Notes under the pieces: model-generated
Seen by the model: the letters and a program-made list of their open reading frames with translations, nothing else
What the model was told of the DNA's origin: nothing
Database searches by the model: none
Origin: an uncultured Bacilli bacterium
GTDB taxonomy: Bacteria > Bacillota_I > Bacilli_A > RF39 > UBA660
DNA length: 54,108 nucleotides
NCBI GenBank assembly: GCA_947632685.1
Contig: CANRQD010000001.1
Location: 1 to 54,108, forward strand
Reading direction: 5' to 3'
Shown: piece after piece, positions 1-8,455 of the stretch
Layout: each line of letters starts with the position of its first letter
Position numbering within the stretch: position 1 is the first letter of the stretch
Translations under genes and position numbers: made by a program

Positions 1-1577
1 GACTTCATGGTGTAGGTGCTAGTGTTGTTAATGCATTAAGTAGTTGGTTAGAGGTTAAAGTATATAAAAATGGTAATGTTTATTATCAAAGATATGAAAA
101 TGGTGGACATCCAGTAGAAGAATTAAAAATTATAGATAATTGTTCTAAAGAAAGAACTGGAACAACTGTAACTTTTAAACCTGATCCAGAAATATTTACT
201 GATACTATAGTATATGATTATGAAATATTAAAAACTCGTATTCGTGAATTAGCATTTTTAAATAAAGGATTAAAAATTTCTTTATATGATGAGAGAGAAG
301 ATAATAAAAAAGATTCTTTTTGTTATGAAGGTGGTATTAGAGAATATGTAAAAATGATTAACGAAAATAAAAATCCAATTCATGATACTATAATAGATTG
401 TTCTGGAATAGATAGTGATATTTCATTAGAGGTTGCATTGCAATATAATGAAACTTATAATGCAAGTATTTATTCTTTTGTAAATAATATAAATACTCCA
501 GAAGGTGGAACACATGAAGATGGTGTTAAAAGAGCTTTAACAAGGATATTAAACAAATATGCTACTAGTAGTGGTATGTTAAAAGAAAAAGATTCTAATT
601 TAACTGGTGATGATGTAAAAGAAGGTATAACAATGATTATATCTATAAAACATCCAAATCCTCAGTTTGAAGGGCAAACCAAAACTAAATTAGGAAATAG
701 TGAAGTTAGAGGTATTGCAGATAAGATTTTTTCTGCAGCATTTGAAAGATTTTTAATGGAAAATCCTGATCAAGCAAAGGTTATTGTTGATAAAAGTATG
801 ACTGCTTCTCGTGCTAGAGTAGCTGCTAAAAGAGCACGTGAATTAACAAGACGTAAAGGTGATTTAGATGTAACTAATTTTTATGGAAAATTATCTGATT
901 GTAAAAGTAAAGATCCAAAGGAATGTGAAATATTCTTAGTCGAGGGTGATTCTGCTGGAGGATCTGCTATAAAAGGTCGTAATAGTATGACACAAGCTAT
1001 ATTGCCATTAAGAGGAAAGATATTAAATGTAGAGAAGGCTAGACTTGATAGAGCTTTATCAAATGAAGAAATTAAAACTATAATAACTGCATTTGGTACT
1101 GGTATAGGAGAAGATTTTGATTTATCTAAACTACGTTATGATAAAATTATTATAATGACTGATGCTGATGTAGATGGTTCACATATTAGAGTATTATTAT
1201 TAACACTTTTCTATAGATTTTTTAAGCCTATAGTAGAAGCAGGACATGTATATGCAGCTCAACCTCCATTATTTGTTATTAAACATGGTAAAAATATAAA
1301 ATATGTTTTAAATGAGCAAGAAAGAGATGAATATTTAAAAACTCTATCTCCAAACACTAAATATGATATTATGCGTATGAAAGGTTTAGGAGAAATGGAT
1401 GCAGAAGAATTAAATGAAACAACAATGGATATAGAAAAAAGAGTATTAAGACAAATAACAGTTGATGATACAATAGCAGCAGATGAGGTATTTTCTAGAT
1501 TAATGGGAGAAGAAGTAGAACCAAGAAGAACATTTATTGAAGAAAATGCAGTATATGTTGAAAATTTGGATATTTAG
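1..1577 (+). CDS. gyrB: DNA gyrase subunit B, 5' end outside window
   Basis: This is the B subunit of DNA gyrase, which supplies the ATPase and TOPRIM parts of the A2B2 supercoiling enzyme. The reading frame is open from base 3, and the first residues read LHGVGASVVNALS, the ATP-lid region of the GHKL ATPase, so roughly the first hundred codons lie left of the window. Further along are the TOPRIM motifs EGDSAGGSA (about base 945) and DADVDGSHI (about base 1165) and the C-terminal RMKGLGEM. The gene ends in TAG at 1575-1577, 12 bases before gyrA, whose ribosome site overlaps this stop. The downstream ATG at 354 is internal and is not the start. Confidence 0.97.
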   Translation, partial: LHGVGASVVNALSSWLEVKVYKNGNVYYQRYENGGHPVEELKIIDNCSKERTGTTVTFKPDPEIFTDTIVYDYEILKTRIRELAFLNKGLKISLYDEREDNKKDSFCYEGGIREYVKMINENKNPIHDTIIDCSGIDSDISLEVALQYNETYNASIYSFVNNINTPEGGTHEDGVKRALTRILNKYATSSGMLKEKDSNLTGDDVKEGITMIISIKHPNPQFEGQTKTKLGNSEVRGIADKIFSAAFERFLMENPDQAKVIVDKSMTASRARVAAKRARELTRRKGDLDVTNFYGKLSDCKSKDPKECEIFLVEGDSAGGSAIKGRNSMTQAILPLRGKILNVEKARLDRALSNEEIKTIITAFGTGIGEDFDLSKLRYDKIIIMTDADVDGSHIRVLLLTLFYRFFKPIVEAGHVYAAQPPLFVIKHGKNIKYVLNEQERDEYLKTLSPNTKYDIMRMKGLGEMDAEELNETTMDIEKRVLRQITVDDTIAADEVFSRLMGEEVEPRRTFIEENAVYVENLDI

Positions 1578-1589
1578 GAGGTAAGGAAT

Positions 1590-4031
1590 ATGGATAAATT
1601 AGAACAAAATAATATTGTAAATGAAGTAAAAGATTCTTTTTTGGAATATTCAATGAGTGTAATTGTAGCACGTGCTTTACCTGATTTAAGAGATGGTCTA
1701 AAACCTGTACATAGACGTATTTTATATTCTATGTATGAGTCAGGATATACTCCAGATAAACCACATAAAAAAAGTGCTAGAATTGTGGGAGATGTTATGG
1801 GTAAATATCATCCTCATGGTGATTCTAGTATATATGAAGCAATGGTAAGAATGGCTCAAGACTTTTCATATCGTAATATGTTAGTAGATGGTCATGGTAA
1901 CTTTGGTAATATAGAAGGATATGGTGCAGCAGCAATGCGTTATACAGAATCACGTCTTTCTAAAATATCATTGCAATTATTAAGAGATATTAATAAAGAT
2001 ACAGTAGATTTTACACCAAATTTTGATGAAAGTGAAAAAGAACCAGTCATATTACCATCAAGATTTCCTAATATTTTAGTAAATGGTACTATGGGAATAG
2101 CTGTTGGAATGGCTACAAATATTCCTCCACATAATCTTGGTGAAGTAATAGATGGTTGTATTGCATATATAGATAATCCAGAAATTGATTTAGATGGATT
2201 AATGAAATATATAAAAGGTCCTGATTTTCCAACAGGTGCAACTATATTGGGTAATAGTGGTATCAGAAAGGCATATGAAACAGGTAAGGGAACTATTACC
2301 ATTAGAAGTAAAGCTAGAATAGAAGAAGAAAAAGGAAAGCATTATATTATTGTAGATGAAGTTCCATATGGAGTTAATACCTTAGAATTAAAAAATAAAG
2401 TAGCAGATTTAGTACATAATAAAGTAATTGATGGTATATCTGATTATCATACGGATTTAAAAGATGGAGTAAAAATTACTATTACGTTAAAAAAAGATGC
2501 TAATCCACAAGTTGTACTTAATAATTTATATAAACATACTGCTTTTCAAACAAGCTATGGAATAACTTTTTTAATGTTAGATCAAGGTGTTCCAAAGACA
2601 TTGGGATTAAAAGATATAATATCTAAATATATTGATTATCAAAAAGAAATAATAATAAGAAGAACTAAGTTTGATTTAAATAAAGATGAAGCTAGAGCAC
2701 ATATATTAGAAGGTTTAAAGATTGCATTAGATCATATTGATGAAATTATAAAATTGATAAGAGGATCAAAAAGTGATGAAATTGCAATGAATGGTTTAAT
2801 GTCTAATTATTCTTTAACTGAAAAACAAGCTCAGGCAATTCTTGAAATGAAATTAAGACGATTAACTGGCTTAGAAAGAGATAAAATAGAAAATGAATTA
2901 AAAGAATTATTAGAAGAAATTGAAAAATTAAAGGGTATATTAGCAAGTGATGAAAAAATATTGAATCTAATAAAAGAAGAAATGCTTGAAATAAAAGCAA
3001 AATTTGCAGATGAAAGACGTACTAATATTGATATGACAGCTATTGAATATATTGAAGATGAATCTTTAATACCAGTTGAAGATATTATAATTACACTTAC
3101 AAATAAAGGATATGTTAAACGTTTAAAATCTGATACATATAGAGCACAAAATAGAGGTGGAGTTGGTGTGAAAGGAATGTCTACTAATGAAGAAGATGTT
3201 GTAGAACATTTGTTATCAACCAAGACACATGATTATATATTATTTTTCTCTAATAAGGGAAGAGTTTATCGTTTAAAAGGTTATGAAATTCCAGAATTTG
3301 GAAGACAATCAAAAGGTTTGCCTATTATAAATTTATTATCATTAGATAAAGATGAGAACATACGTTCTATTATTTCAGTAAGTAATAATGATGAAATCTC
3401 TAAATATTTATTATTTACAACAAAAAAAGGTCTTGTTAAAAGAACTGAAATAAAAGAATTTGATAATATAAGAAAAGGTGGAAAAATAGCAATTTTATTG
3501 AAAGATAATGATGAATTAATCTCTGTTAAGAAAACAAGTGGTGAAGATGAAATTGTAATAGGTGCTAATAATGGAAGAATGGTAAGATTTGTGGAAACTG
3601 AAATAAGATCCATGGGAAGAAATACATCAGGAGTAAAAGGAATAGAATTAGGAGATTCAATCGTAGTAGGAAGTGCAGTATTAAAACCAGAACATTTAAT
3701 ATTAATTGTAACTGAAAATGGTTATGGTAAACAGTCATCAATTGAAGAATATAGATTAACTCATAGAGGAAGTAAAGGAGTTAAGGCATTAAATATAACA
3801 GAAAAAAATGGAATGATGGTTTCATTGAAATGTATAGATAAAAATGATATTGAACTAAAAGATATTATGATTATTACAAATAGTGGTATGATAATGAGAA
3901 TGCCTCTTTCTCAAATTTCAATTTTAAAACGTGCAACACAAGGTGTAAGATTAATTAATTTAAAAGAAAATCAAAAAGTTTCTACAATAGCAATAGTTGA
4001 TAAAGAAAATGAAAGTGAAAGTGAAACGTAA
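1590..4031 (+). CDS. gyrA: DNA gyrase subunit A
   Basis: The A subunit cuts and rejoins DNA and wraps it on its C-terminal beta-pinwheel. At 813 residues it has normal length. The catalytic Tyr is residue 118 in AAMRYTESR. The quinolone-determining stretch HPHGDSSIYE has Ser79 and Glu83, the usual susceptible-type residues. A GyrA-box-like QNRGGVGVKG opens the C-terminal domain (about base 3150), which supports gyrase rather than ParC, as does the gyrB-gyrA pairing. A strong ribosome site (GGAGGT, 1577-1582) precedes the ATG. The gene ends just before a 250-base gap holding the partition sites and the SRP RNA. Confidence 0.97.
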   Translation: MDKLEQNNIVNEVKDSFLEYSMSVIVARALPDLRDGLKPVHRRILYSMYESGYTPDKPHKKSARIVGDVMGKYHPHGDSSIYEAMVRMAQDFSYRNMLVDGHGNFGNIEGYGAAAMRYTESRLSKISLQLLRDINKDTVDFTPNFDESEKEPVILPSRFPNILVNGTMGIAVGMATNIPPHNLGEVIDGCIAYIDNPEIDLDGLMKYIKGPDFPTGATILGNSGIRKAYETGKGTITIRSKARIEEEKGKHYIIVDEVPYGVNTLELKNKVADLVHNKVIDGISDYHTDLKDGVKITITLKKDANPQVVLNNLYKHTAFQTSYGITFLMLDQGVPKTLGLKDIISKYIDYQKEIIIRRTKFDLNKDEARAHILEGLKIALDHIDEIIKLIRGSKSDEIAMNGLMSNYSLTEKQAQAILEMKLRRLTGLERDKIENELKELLEEIEKLKGILASDEKILNLIKEEMLEIKAKFADERRTNIDMTAIEYIEDESLIPVEDIIITLTNKGYVKRLKSDTYRAQNRGGVGVKGMSTNEEDVVEHLLSTKTHDYILFFSNKGRVYRLKGYEIPEFGRQSKGLPIINLLSLDKDENIRSIISVSNNDEISKYLLFTTKKGLVKRTEIKEFDNIRKGGKIAILLKDNDELISVKKTSGEDEIVIGANNGRMVRFVETEIRSMGRNTSGVKGIELGDSIVVGSAVLKPEHLILIVTENGYGKQSSIEEYRLTHRGSKGVKALNITEKNGMMVSLKCIDKNDIELKDIMIITNSGMIMRMPLSQISILKRATQGVRLINLKENQKVSTIAIVDKENESESET

Positions 4032-4062
4032 AAATCATAAAAAATATTAAAATATACAGATA

Positions 4063-4084
4063 AAATATTTCCCGGGAAATATTT
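4063..4084. promoter_or_regulatory. Noc-binding-type palindrome (NBS)
   Basis: A perfect 22-base palindrome centred at 4073/4074 contains ATTTCCCGGGAAAT. That is identical to the site bound by the nucleoid occlusion protein Noc in Bacillus subtilis, a ParB paralogue. It lies 8 bases before the first parS site, between gyrA and the SRP RNA gene. There is no T-tract, so it is not a terminator. The match is seen directly; binding by a host Noc protein is inferred, because no noc gene is in the window. Confidence 0.8.
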
Positions 4085-4091
4085 GTAACTA

Positions 4092-4107
4092 AGTTTCACG
4101 TGAAACA
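4092..4107. promoter_or_regulatory. parS chromosome partition site (one mismatch)
   Basis: AGTTTCACGTGAAACA differs from the universal bacterial parS 16-mer only at its first base. parS loads the ParB/Spo0J clamp and so directs origin segregation and SMC loading. Its position near gyrB/gyrA, close to oriC in Bacilli, fits. Confidence 0.9.
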
Positions 4108-4128
4108 TATAAATAAATTTAAAATACT

Positions 4129-4144
4129 TGTTTCACGTGAAACA
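4129..4144. promoter_or_regulatory. parS chromosome partition site (perfect)
   Basis: TGTTTCACGTGAAACA matches the parS consensus at all 16 bases. It is the second of two sites whose centres are 37 bases apart in the gyrA-SRP RNA gap. Confidence 0.95.
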
Positions 4145-4172
4145 TTAAAAAAACTTGTAATTTTATATAAAA

Positions 4173-4178
4173 TATAAT
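4173..4178 (+). promoter_or_regulatory. Candidate -10 box for the SRP RNA
   Basis: TATAAT at 4173-4178 lies about 12 bases before the first base of the SRP RNA stem, the right distance for initiation at 4185-4190. No good -35 hexamer is visible at 17 bases; TTGTAA at 4155-4160 is only 12 bases upstream. Confidence 0.5.
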
Positions 4179-4189
4179 AGAATTAAAAC

Positions 4190-4264
4190 GTGCAATAAGT
4201 GCATTGGAACCAAGTCAGAATCGGAAGATAGCAGCTTTAACAATTAACACTTATGTGCACTTTT
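4190..4264 (+). ncRNA. ffs: Signal recognition particle RNA, small (4.5S-like)
   Basis: This is the RNA core of the signal recognition particle, which binds Ffh and FtsY. The conserved helix 8 is plain: ACCAAGTCAG, then a CGGAAG tetraloop-type turn, then ATAGCAGC, corresponding to the ACCAGGTCAG...GGAA...AGCAGC pattern of bacterial SRP RNAs. The ends close with GTGCA-ATAAGTG (4190-4201) against CACTTAT-GTGCAC (4248-4260), followed by a T-rich tract. At about 70 nt it lacks the Alu domain found in Bacillus SRP RNA. A position just upstream of tadA/dnaX is common for this gene in Firmicutes. Confidence 0.88.
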
Positions 4265-4280
4265 ATTTTTGGAGATAAAT

Positions 4281-4724
4281 ATGAAAAAAATATATATGGA
4301 AATAGCTATAAAAGAAGCAATGAAATCATTTAATAAAAATGAAGTTCCTGTGGGATGTGTTATAGTAAAAAATAATAAAATAATTGCTAAAGCTCATAAT
4401 TTAAAAGAAAAAAAACGTAGTGTAATATACCACGCTGAATTAATTGCAATAGAAAAAGCTTCTAAAAAATTGAAAAATTGGAGGCTGAACGATTGTGAAA
4501 TCTATGTAACTCTTCAACCATGCCCAATGTGCTCAAGTGCTATAAAACAAGCTAGAATATCTAAAGTATATTATGGAGTTGAAAATAAAAATAATAATAT
4601 AAGCAATGAAATTTTTGAAAAAAAAGATAATAATGCATCAATAACAACTATTAAAAAAATTTGTGAAAATGATTGTAAAAAAATTATCATGAAATTCTTT
4701 GAAAATAAACGAAAAATGCAATAG
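4281..4724 (+). CDS. tadA: tRNA-specific adenosine deaminase
   Basis: This zinc enzyme converts adenosine 34 of tRNA-Arg(ACG) to inosine, widening codon reading. The deaminase signature is complete: HAE near residue 52 with the catalytic Glu, and PCPMC near residue 83 supplying the two Cys ligands. The protein has 147 residues from the ATG at 4281, the normal size. A TTG at 4269 would add four residues, but GGAG at 4271-4274 sits 6 bases before the ATG and decides the start. It directly follows the SRP RNA and precedes dnaX, the same order as in other Bacilli. Confidence 0.93.
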   Translation: MKKIYMEIAIKEAMKSFNKNEVPVGCVIVKNNKIIAKAHNLKEKKRSVIYHAELIAIEKASKKLKNWRLNDCEIYVTLQPCPMCSSAIKQARISKVYYGVENKNNNISNEIFEKKDNNASITTIKKICENDCKKIIMKFFENKRKMQ

Positions 4725-4727
4725 TTG

Positions 4728-4736
4728 TGGTATAAT
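4728..4736 (+). promoter_or_regulatory. Extended -10 promoter before dnaX
   Basis: TGGTATAAT is an extended -10 element (TGn plus a perfect TATAAT) starting just after the tadA stop. It would start transcription near 4743 and drive dnaX and the genes behind it. The -35 region is poor, as is usual with an extended -10. Confidence 0.55.
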
Positions 4737-4760
4737 ATATATAGAAAAGTGGTGGATTAT

Positions 4761-6464
4761 ATGTATCAAGCTTTATATAGAAAATATCGACCAAAAAGTT
4801 TTGATGATGTTATAGGACAAGATTTTGTTATTAAAACTTTAAAAAATTCAATAATAAACAATAAAATTAGTCATGCATATATGTTTTTTGGACCTAGAGG
4901 AATAGGAAAAACAACAATAGCAAAAATATTATCAAGAACTGTTAATTGTGAAAATCCTCAAAATGGTAATATGTGTGGAAAATGTGAAAGTTGTTTAAAA
5001 TCTTTAAATAGTGTTGATATTGTTGAAATAGATGCTGCTTCAAATAATGGTGTTGATGAAATACGAGAAATAAGAAATAAAGTTAATATTGTTCCGAGTG
5101 AGCTTAAATATAAAGTATATATAATAGACGAAGTGCATATGTTAACGACTGGAGCATTTAATGCTTTATTAAAAACTTTAGAAGAACCGCCAAATTATGT
5201 TATTTTTATACTAGCAACAACTGATCCACAAAAAGTTTCTGATACTATTATTTCACGATGTCAATGTTATTCATTTAAAAGAATAAGTGTAAAGAATATA
5301 GTATTAAAATTATCAGAAATATGTGAAAAAGAAAAAATAACTGTAGATGAAAAAGTATTAAATATGATAGCTGAAAACTCAGATGGTGGTTTAAGAGATT
5401 CATTAGGAATATTAGACAAATTATCTTCATATAAAACAGATAAAATTACAGTAGAAGATTATTATGATATCAATGATATGATTACGGAAAATGAATTAAA
5501 TTCATTTAAGAATAGTATTTTATCATTTGATAATAATGAAATAATACAAAAAATTAAAAAATATAGCGATGATGGAAAAAATTTAATTGAAATCATTAAA
5601 CAATTATTGATATTATTGCGTAATGATTTAGTTGATTATTATATAAATAATAATGTTGATAAAAAGTTAATAGTTAATTCACAAGATTTAGCAAATTTAA
5701 TTAACGAAAAAATGTTCGATATTAAGAAGAGTGGTAATCCAAAAATTTTCATTGAAATTATGCTATTAAATTATGTAAATATACATAAAAATATTTCCCA
5801 GGAAATAAATTATTTCCCAAATAATGAAAATATTGAAACTGAAAAAGTAAAAGTGGATAAAAATTTATCTGATACCACAAAACAACAGGAAAAAAATAAT
5901 ATTATTAAACATGAAACTATAAAAGATAGTAATAAAGAAGAAATATATAGTGTTAATACTGAAAAAAACAAAGAAGTAGAATTGATAAACACATCTAATA
6001 TATTAGAAATAAATGAAATTAGAATTAATAATGTATTAGCAACAGCAAATAAACAAGAAAAAAATAATGATTTAAAATTAATTGAATCATTAAATGATTA
6101 CGTATTTGATCAAAAAATTGGATATATTATTTCTGAAATATTAAATGCAAACTTAGAAGCATCTAGTTCTGAATCAATTATTCTAAGTTATGAATATGAC
6201 TCAGTCGTTAATACAAATCTAAATAATATAGAAAACATAACTAAAATATATAATGATAAAACAAAATCAAATAAAAAAATAGCTATTATTAGTAAAGATA
6301 ATTGGAATAAAATAAAAAAAGAATATATTAATAATACTAAAAATGGTAAAAAATATGATATTATAGAAGAACCTGAGTTAATTATAAATAAAACTCAGAA
6401 TAATGAATCTAATGAACAGGATAATCCATTGGATTTATTTAAAGAAATAATAGAAATAGAATAG
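4761..6464 (+). CDS. dnaX: DNA polymerase III subunits gamma and tau
   Basis: This is the clamp-loader ATPase of DNA polymerase III. The start is the ATG at 4761 (MYQALYRKYRP, the typical DnaX beginning), behind GTGGTGG; a TTG at 4725 would add 12 unlikely residues. Walker A is GPRGIGKTT (residues 44-52), a Cys4 zinc knuckle follows (CENPQNGNMCGKCESC), and Walker B/sensor is DEVHML. At 567 residues it is tau-like. The region after about residue 350 is charged, Asn/Lys-rich and poorly conserved. I saw no obvious slippery A-run with a stop that would make a separate gamma form. A Noc-site-like sequence lies inside it at 5793-5806. Confidence 0.95.
   Translation: MYQALYRKYRPKSFDDVIGQDFVIKTLKNSIINNKISHAYMFFGPRGIGKTTIAKILSRTVNCENPQNGNMCGKCESCLKSLNSVDIVEIDAASNNGVDEIREIRNKVNIVPSELKYKVYIIDEVHMLTTGAFNALLKTLEEPPNYVIFILATTDPQKVSDTIISRCQCYSFKRISVKNIVLKLSEICEKEKITVDEKVLNMIAENSDGGLRDSLGILDKLSSYKTDKITVEDYYDINDMITENELNSFKNSILSFDNNEIIQKIKKYSDDGKNLIEIIKQLLILLRNDLVDYYINNNVDKKLIVNSQDLANLINEKMFDIKKSGNPKIFIEIMLLNYVNIHKNISQEINYFPNNENIETEKVKVDKNLSDTTKQQEKNNIIKHETIKDSNKEEIYSVNTEKNKEVELINTSNILEINEIRINNVLATANKQEKNNDLKLIESLNDYVFDQKIGYIISEILNANLEASSSESIILSYEYDSVVNTNLNNIENITKIYNDKTKSNKKIAIISKDNWNKIKKEYINNTKNGKKYDIIEEPELIINKTQNNESNEQDNPLDLFKEIIEIE
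5793..5806. promoter_or_regulatory. Noc-binding-like site inside dnaX (one mismatch)
   Basis: ATTTCCCAGGAAAT differs from the Noc consensus ATTTCCCGGGAAAT at one central base. It falls in the poorly conserved linker of dnaX. Noc sites in B. subtilis also lie inside genes. It could be chance in AT-rich DNA, though the CCC/GG core is rare here. Confidence 0.45.
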
Positions 6465-6477
6465 AGGAGGAATATAT

Positions 6478-6777
6478 ATGAATATGCAAGCTTTAATGAA
6501 ACAAGCTCAAAAATTACAAAAAGATATGTTAGCAGCAAAGGATGAAATTGATAATACGTTGTTTATAGGTGAAAATTCTTTAGTTAAGGTAACTATGAAA
6601 GGAACACGTGAAATTACAAAAGTAGAAATTAATGCAGAAGATTCTTTAGATAAAGAAGATATTGAAATGTTACAAGATATGATATTAGTTGCTGTTAATG
6701 AAGCATTAAGTAAAATTGATAAAATTACAGAAGAAAAAATGGGAAAATATGGTAATGCAATGCCAGGATTATTTTAA
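6478..6777 (+). CDS. ybaB: YbaB/EbfC family nucleoid-associated protein
   Basis: This is a small DNA-binding protein of the YbaB/EbfC family, which forms dimers on the nucleoid; its exact role is not settled. The 99 residues show the family pattern: N-terminal MNMQALMKQAQKLQKDM helix, a central VKVTMKGTREITKVEI strand region and a C-terminal MLQDMILVAVNEAL helix. A strong GAGGAGG site lies ahead of the ATG. The dnaX-ybaB-recR order is conserved across bacteria and supports the call. Confidence 0.93.
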   Translation: MNMQALMKQAQKLQKDMLAAKDEIDNTLFIGENSLVKVTMKGTREITKVEINAEDSLDKEDIEMLQDMILVAVNEALSKIDKITEEKMGKYGNAMPGLF

Positions 6778-6779
6778 TT

Positions 6780-7376
6780 ATGATACCAGAAAGTTTAAAT
6801 AATTTAATAGAATCGTTTAAGCTATTACCAGGAATAGGTAGTAAAACTGCCGAAAGATTGGCTTTCTTTGTGATTGATATGGAACAAGAAAATGCAAATT
6901 TTTTTGCAGATAGTATAATTAATGTAAAAAATAATATTAAACATTGTAGTATTTGTAATAGTTTAACAGATGATGATGTTTGTTCTATATGTAATGATAA
7001 TCTTAGAAATAATGATATTTTATGTGTACTTGATGATCCTAAAAATGTATTTTTATTTGAAAAAATGAAAATATTTAATGGAAAATATCATGTACTTAAT
7101 GGACTTATCTCACCATTAGATGGGATAAATCCAGAAGATATTGGAATTAATAAATTACTTGATAGAATAAAAAACGAAAAATATAAAGAAATCTTATTTG
7201 CTTTAAGACCTAGTATTGAAGGAGAAACAACATCACTATATATAAAAAAAATATTGGATGGAAGTAATATAAAAATAACTAGATTAGCAAGTGGAGTACC
7301 TATGGGTGCAGATATGGAATATATTGATGAATTAACTTTGGAAAGAGCTTTAGTAGATAGAAAAGAAATAGAATAA
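6780..7376 (+). CDS. recR: Recombination mediator RecR
   Basis: RecR acts with RecO (and RecF) to load RecA on SSB-coated gaps. The 198 residues contain the N-terminal helix-hairpin-helix (LPGIGSKTAERLAF), a Cys4 zinc finger (CSICNSL...CSIC, about residues 57-72) and a TOPRIM domain (CVLDDPKNVFLFEK). The C-terminal TRLASGVPMGADMEY is characteristic of RecR. The ATG lies two bases after the ybaB stop with no clear ribosome site of its own, suggesting translational coupling. Confidence 0.95.
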   Translation: MIPESLNNLIESFKLLPGIGSKTAERLAFFVIDMEQENANFFADSIINVKNNIKHCSICNSLTDDDVCSICNDNLRNNDILCVLDDPKNVFLFEKMKIFNGKYHVLNGLISPLDGINPEDIGINKLLDRIKNEKYKEILFALRPSIEGETTSLYIKKILDGSNIKITRLASGVPMGADMEYIDELTLERALVDRKEIE

Positions 7377-7419
7377 AAAATATATTTTTTCATATTTTAT
7401 ATTAAGGAGATGGACAAAT

Positions 7420-7605
7420 ATGAAAAAAATATTATATTTTCTAAAAAGAGTGATATTAAGTTTTATAATTTTATATAGTTATAATTTGATAGCTGCAAAT
7501 TTTAATATGATAATTCCAATTAATGTGATTACAGTAGGTTTAATAACAGTTTTAGGTGTACCATCTTTAATTGCTTTATTGATTATTAAAATAGTAGTTT
7601 TGTAA
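7420..7605 (+). CDS. bofA: BofA-like sigma-K processing inhibitor
   Basis: A 61-residue membrane protein with two hydrophobic segments. The C-terminal half has the BofA signature (IPINVITVGLITVLGVPSL, matching the family's N-x-x-T ... LG-x-P-G/S pattern). In Bacillus, BofA sits in the outer forespore membrane and blocks the SpoIVFB protease until pro-sigma-K should be processed. The recR-bofA order matches Bacillus. AAGGAGATGG precedes the ATG. It suggests sporulation in this lineage, or its remnant. Confidence 0.85.
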   Translation: MKKILYFLKRVILSFIILYSYNLIAANFNMIIPINVITVGLITVLGVPSLIALLIIKIVVL

Positions 7606-7622
7606 GATTGTGAGGTGATGTT

Positions 7623-8453
7623 TTGAATATTTTTTCAACTCAAGAAAAAGTATGTAATTTTCTTGAAAAAACAATTAAAGAAAATAAAAAAATATCACAC
7701 GCATATTTAATTGAAACGAATGGATATAATAATTATTTAGATTTTATAAAATATATGATTAAATTAATATTATGTTCTGATATAAGTGATGAAAATCAAA
7801 AAACAAGAATTTGTAATGCAATTGATAATGATAATTATCCAGATATAAAATATATTTATCCAGATGGAAATTATATAAAAAAAGAACAACTTCTAAACTT
7901 AGAAAAAGAATTTTCAAAAAAATCAATGTTAAATAATAAATTAATATATGTTATAAATGAAGCTGAAAAGTTAAATGATTCATCTGCTAATACTATTTTA
8001 AAATTTTTAGAAGAGCCAGAAGAAAATATTATAGGAATAATAGTTACTACTAATAGATATAAAGTAATTGATACGGTAGTATCAAGATGTCAGGTAATAT
8101 CTTTAACCAATTATAATATACAAATTAATTTAGATGAATATGTAGAAAAATTTTTAAATGATTTAATAGTAACTAAAAAATTAATTATAAATTATGATTT
8201 ATATTTAGAAAATTTATTTATAGATAGGAAAAATGCATTAAATAATTTAGAAAAAATAGAATTAGTCTTTTTTCAATATTTAAATGGTGTTTCTTTACCT
8301 GAAACAATAGAAAAGTTGCTTTTTAATGAAAAAATGGATAAAATAATTAATTATATTTTAGTAATTAATAATTCCAAAAATAAATTAGAATATAATTTAA
8401 ATATTAAACTATGGTTTATGGATTTAATTGTTAATTTATTAGAGGTGAAGTAG
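7623..8453 (+). CDS. holB: DNA polymerase III subunit delta'
   Basis: Delta' is the inactive AAA+ subunit of the clamp loader. It has the DnaX-like fold (ISHAYLIETNG at the N terminus, INEAEKLNDSSANTILKFLEEP, SRCQVISL) but no Walker A lysine motif, as expected for HolB. It has 276 residues. The start is a TTG at 7623 behind GAGGTGATG; the nearby ATG at 7618 is followed at once by an in-frame TGA, so it cannot be used. The neighbours recR/bofA upstream and ricT downstream match Bacillus. Confidence 0.9.
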   Translation: MNIFSTQEKVCNFLEKTIKENKKISHAYLIETNGYNNYLDFIKYMIKLILCSDISDENQKTRICNAIDNDNYPDIKYIYPDGNYIKKEQLLNLEKEFSKKSMLNNKLIYVINEAEKLNDSSANTILKFLEEPEENIIGIIVTTNRYKVIDTVVSRCQVISLTNYNIQINLDEYVEKFLNDLIVTKKLIINYDLYLENLFIDRKNALNNLEKIELVFFQYLNGVSLPETIEKLLFNEKMDKIINYILVINNSKNKLEYNLNIKLWFMDLIVNLLEVK

Positions 8454-8455
8454 AA

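Noticed and set aside
1940..3613. Long minus-strand frames inside gyrA
   Set aside because: They lie opposite a fully conserved gyrase gene, lack ribosome sites and show only mirrored composition. The same holds for minus-strand frames inside recR, mfd-side genes, metG, the adhesin, virB6 and the Rhs gene.
5540..6000. Programmed frameshift in dnaX giving a gamma subunit
   Set aside because: No A-rich slippery heptamer followed by a nearby out-of-frame stop and stimulatory stem could be pointed to; A-runs are everywhere in this DNA.
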